From: an uncultured Lachnospiraceae bacterium
Lineage (GTDB): Bacteria; Bacillota; Clostridia; Lachnospirales; Lachnospiraceae
Length of the DNA: 33,296 nt
Assembly (NCBI GenBank): GCA_910580015.1
Contig: CAJTVT010000004.1
Location: 1-33,296 of the forward strand
Direction of reading: 5' to 3'
The notes under the pieces are model-generated. The model did no database searches and was not told the origin of the DNA. It saw only the letters and a program-made list of their open reading frames with translations. The position numbers and the translations under genes were made by a program. The first letter of the stretch is position 1, and each line of letters begins with the position of its first letter. Shown in pieces: positions 31,750 to 33,296 of the stretch.

Positions 31750-33099
31750 ATGAAAAATAAATATATAAGATGCATTAATATTGTGCATCATCCAGCAGAA
31801 GTTAGGGTGTATCGTATGTTATCCGCTTTTTTTCGGCTAGTTGGAATTTTTGTATGCGAGAATCTAGCCGTTGATGAGTATGGAGACGAAGCGGATTGGA
31901 GCTACACGATTAAAAAGGGATCTGAGGATGAGCCAGAACTCTTGGAAAGCCAGGTTAGCGCAAAGATTTGTGAAATGGAAGAGGTATTGGAAGAGGAAAG
32001 TCTGACGGTGTTAAAGGGTATTTGGAAAATGTTTTGGGAAAATGATTTGATGCGTAAAAGCTATGCGGTCGATTATTTTTCTAATGTTGGAATAGATTAT
32101 ATTTATCGGCAGATGGAAGAGTCGATGAATGCTTTTGAGGAAGTTTTGACACTCTTGGAACGGTTGGAACAAGGGAGAGATGAGAATGCCTTGGGGAATG
32201 TATATATATGGATGGCAAAGGCGAGCTGCCGCAGAAGAATTCGTGAATTATATACCATTGTCTGGAATGCGGTTGAGAGAGGTGAATTTCGAAAGGAAAT
32301 AAATTCCAGGGATGTGTTTCAGCAATTGTATGACAAACATTATATTGACATTGAGGATGTGTTTGAGGACATCCAGAAGGTTCTGGATGAAGATCCTCAA
32401 TTTTTTGCTGCCTATGCGGTCCGGGGGTTTGTCAAAGAGAACAATGATAAGTACCGGATCGATTCTGTGGATGATTTGAAACAGGCTGTTTCGATGATCG
32501 GGGATAAGTCCTATTCCAGTTATCTGCAGTACCGCATAGGCAGGTATTATGAAAAGGTGCGTCCTAATATGAGCCAGAAAATGGATTATTACAGAAAGGC
32601 TGTGGAGGCTGATTCCCGTAATTTCAGGGCGGTATATAAGTTGGCCCTATATGAAGAAGATCAAAGAAACTATGAGAAAGCTATGGAATTGTGGAAGAAT
32701 ATTATAAATATTTTAGAGGCCAAGCAGCATTTACCGTCGCTGCAGCCAATAGAGTGCGCTTATTTGTACAAAGCTTATCGTAAAGTAGGGGAACTTTATA
32801 ATCGGGCGGGATATTATGAAAAAGGAATTCAAAAACTTAAGGAAGCAGAATCTGTTTATCATAGTAATAAAAATGGGGAAGAAAAAAAAGGATTTTATCC
32901 ATGGATGTTCGGAACCGATCTTGTTGAGCATGAGGACAAGATGATCGAGAGCTGGGAAATATATAAAAAGGCAGCGAGAGCAAAACTTGAAATTATGAAA
33001 GTGTATGTGGCGATTACTGATGCAAGCGCGCGCGCGAATATGCGGGACGTCCATATAGAATATATGGGAAAGATGATGCAGTTAGGGATGCTTGCTTAA
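31750..33099 (+). CDS. TPR-repeat protein of unknown function
   Basis: The 449-residue protein has no signal peptide and no clear catalytic motif. The N-terminal third (RCINIVHHPAEVRVYRMLSAFFRLVGIFVCENLAV...) contains a compact alpha/beta-looking segment I cannot assign. The middle is helical and acidic. From about residue 200 to 420 there are TPR-like pairs: DPQFFAAYAVRGFVKEN, SYLQYRIGRYYEKV, YYRKAVEADSRNFRAVYKLALYEEDQRNYEKAMELW and YRKVGELYNRAGYYEKGIQKLKEAE. GGGAG at 31736-31740 supports ATG 31750; a TTG at 31723 would also be in frame. It stands alone between the arg operon and a terminator. A scaffold or regulatory role would be a guess. Confidence 0.7.
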   Translation: MKNKYIRCINIVHHPAEVRVYRMLSAFFRLVGIFVCENLAVDEYGDEADWSYTIKKGSEDEPELLESQVSAKICEMEEVLEEESLTVLKGIWKMFWENDLMRKSYAVDYFSNVGIDYIYRQMEESMNAFEEVLTLLERLEQGRDENALGNVYIWMAKASCRRRIRELYTIVWNAVERGEFRKEINSRDVFQQLYDKHYIDIEDVFEDIQKVLDEDPQFFAAYAVRGFVKENNDKYRIDSVDDLKQAVSMIGDKSYSSYLQYRIGRYYEKVRPNMSQKMDYYRKAVEADSRNFRAVYKLALYEEDQRNYEKAMELWKNIINILEAKQHLPSLQPIECAYLYKAYRKVGELYNRAGYYEKGIQKLKEAESVYHSNKNGEEKKGFYPWMFGTDLVEHEDKMIESWEIYKKAARAKLEIMKVYVAITDASARANMRDVHIEYMGKMMQLGMLA

Positions 33100-33136
33100 T
33101 TTTATAAGGGATTTGTAGGGGGAAAACAGCAGGAAC

Positions 33137-33192
33137 AAAATGATACTTAGGGACTCAGACAGCGTACTGCAGTTTTTAAGTATCATTTTTTT
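33137..33192 (+). terminator. Terminator after the TPR gene
   Basis: AAAATGATACTTA (33137-33149) pairs with TAAGTATCATTTT (33177-33189), and the T run continues to 33192. The loop of 27 nt is long. Confidence 0.75.
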
Positions 33193-33249
33193 ATTCCCGC
33201 GAGCAATGAGGAAAATAGACATGCTAAGTGCCCTGTGGGTATGCATGGA

Positions 33250-33296
33250 TATTTGACGAATGCCGCGAGGGTCAAATAGCCTGCTGCTCTGCAGCG
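33250..33296. repeat. Palindromic repeat cut by the window edge
   Basis: TATTTGAC (33250-33257) and GTCAAATA (33271-33278) form a perfect inverted pair around a GC-rich centre. A second small hairpin GCTGC-TCT-GCAGC (33283-33295) follows. It is GC-richer than the flanking DNA and looks like a dispersed intergenic repeat, but only one partial copy is visible. Confidence 0.45.

Noticed and set aside
1084..33192. CRISPR arrays, rRNA, tRNA or prophage modules
   Set aside because: No regularly spaced direct repeats with unique spacers, no tRNA cloverleaf pattern, and no integrase, terminase or capsid protein were seen.

Overview
The window looks like chromosomal DNA of a low-to-mid GC Gram-positive anaerobe, most likely a Lachnospiraceae-type member of the Clostridia. 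The evidence is strong AGGAGG-type ribosome binding sites, consensus sigma-A promoters, an electron-transfer-flavoprotein gene, a giant 2-hydroxyacyl-CoA dehydratase activase, DUF2225, DUF4097 and CapA-type proteins, and an argCJBD cluster. The genus is an inference from protein style; no rRNA or other marker gene is present. I see no tRNA, rRNA, CRISPR array, transposase, integrase or phage gene. Two MITE-like palindromes are the only clear mobile-type DNA.

Layout. Positions 1-1017 hold the 3' part of etfA, closed by a strong terminator. A CapA-type lipoprotein (1296-2846) follows, preceded by a duplicated promoter-like 30-bp repeat. gpmI, purC and purB (2980-6994) form a forward run for glycolysis and purine synthesis, ending in a terminator. 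A TetR regulator and an MFS exporter (7159-9181) share palindromic CATACC/GGTATG operators. On the minus strand lie a DUF4097 surface-type protein (9308-10378) and a 1421-residue two-ASKHA activase (10458-14723). The activase leader carries MITE-like palindrome 1. Forward again come a LysM protein with acidic 12-residue Trp repeats, a rhomboid-like membrane protein with a C-terminal zinc-finger-like tail, and a run of glnS, a DUF2225 protein and a MORN-type lipoprotein. The glnS leader carries MITE-like palindrome 2.

From 20664 the theme is arginine and signalling. argG is on the minus strand, facing away from a LytTR response regulator, a GHKL sensor kinase and a membrane diguanylate cyclase (22053-26105). 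Then argC, a GNAT acetyltransferase, argJ, argB and argD (26286-31262) form a tight operon behind two ArgR-type boxes spaced exactly 21 bp apart. ArgB has the N-terminal helix seen in arginine-inhibited kinases, and the pathway includes ArgJ, so this looks like the acetyl-recycling ornithine route with both transcriptional and allosteric control. The product would feed argG once ornithine is converted to citrulline; argF and argH are not in the window. A long structured leader then precedes a TPR protein of unknown function (31750-33099), which ends in a terminator. The last ~50 bp hold a palindrome cut by the window edge.

Most genes are ordinary housekeeping. The points most worth a second look are the two unrelated palindromic elements sitting in 5' leaders between promoter and gene, the GNAT inside the arg operon, the ESG/YG repeat protein, the rhomboid-like protein lacking an obvious catalytic serine, and the hairpin over the ribosome binding site of the TPR gene.
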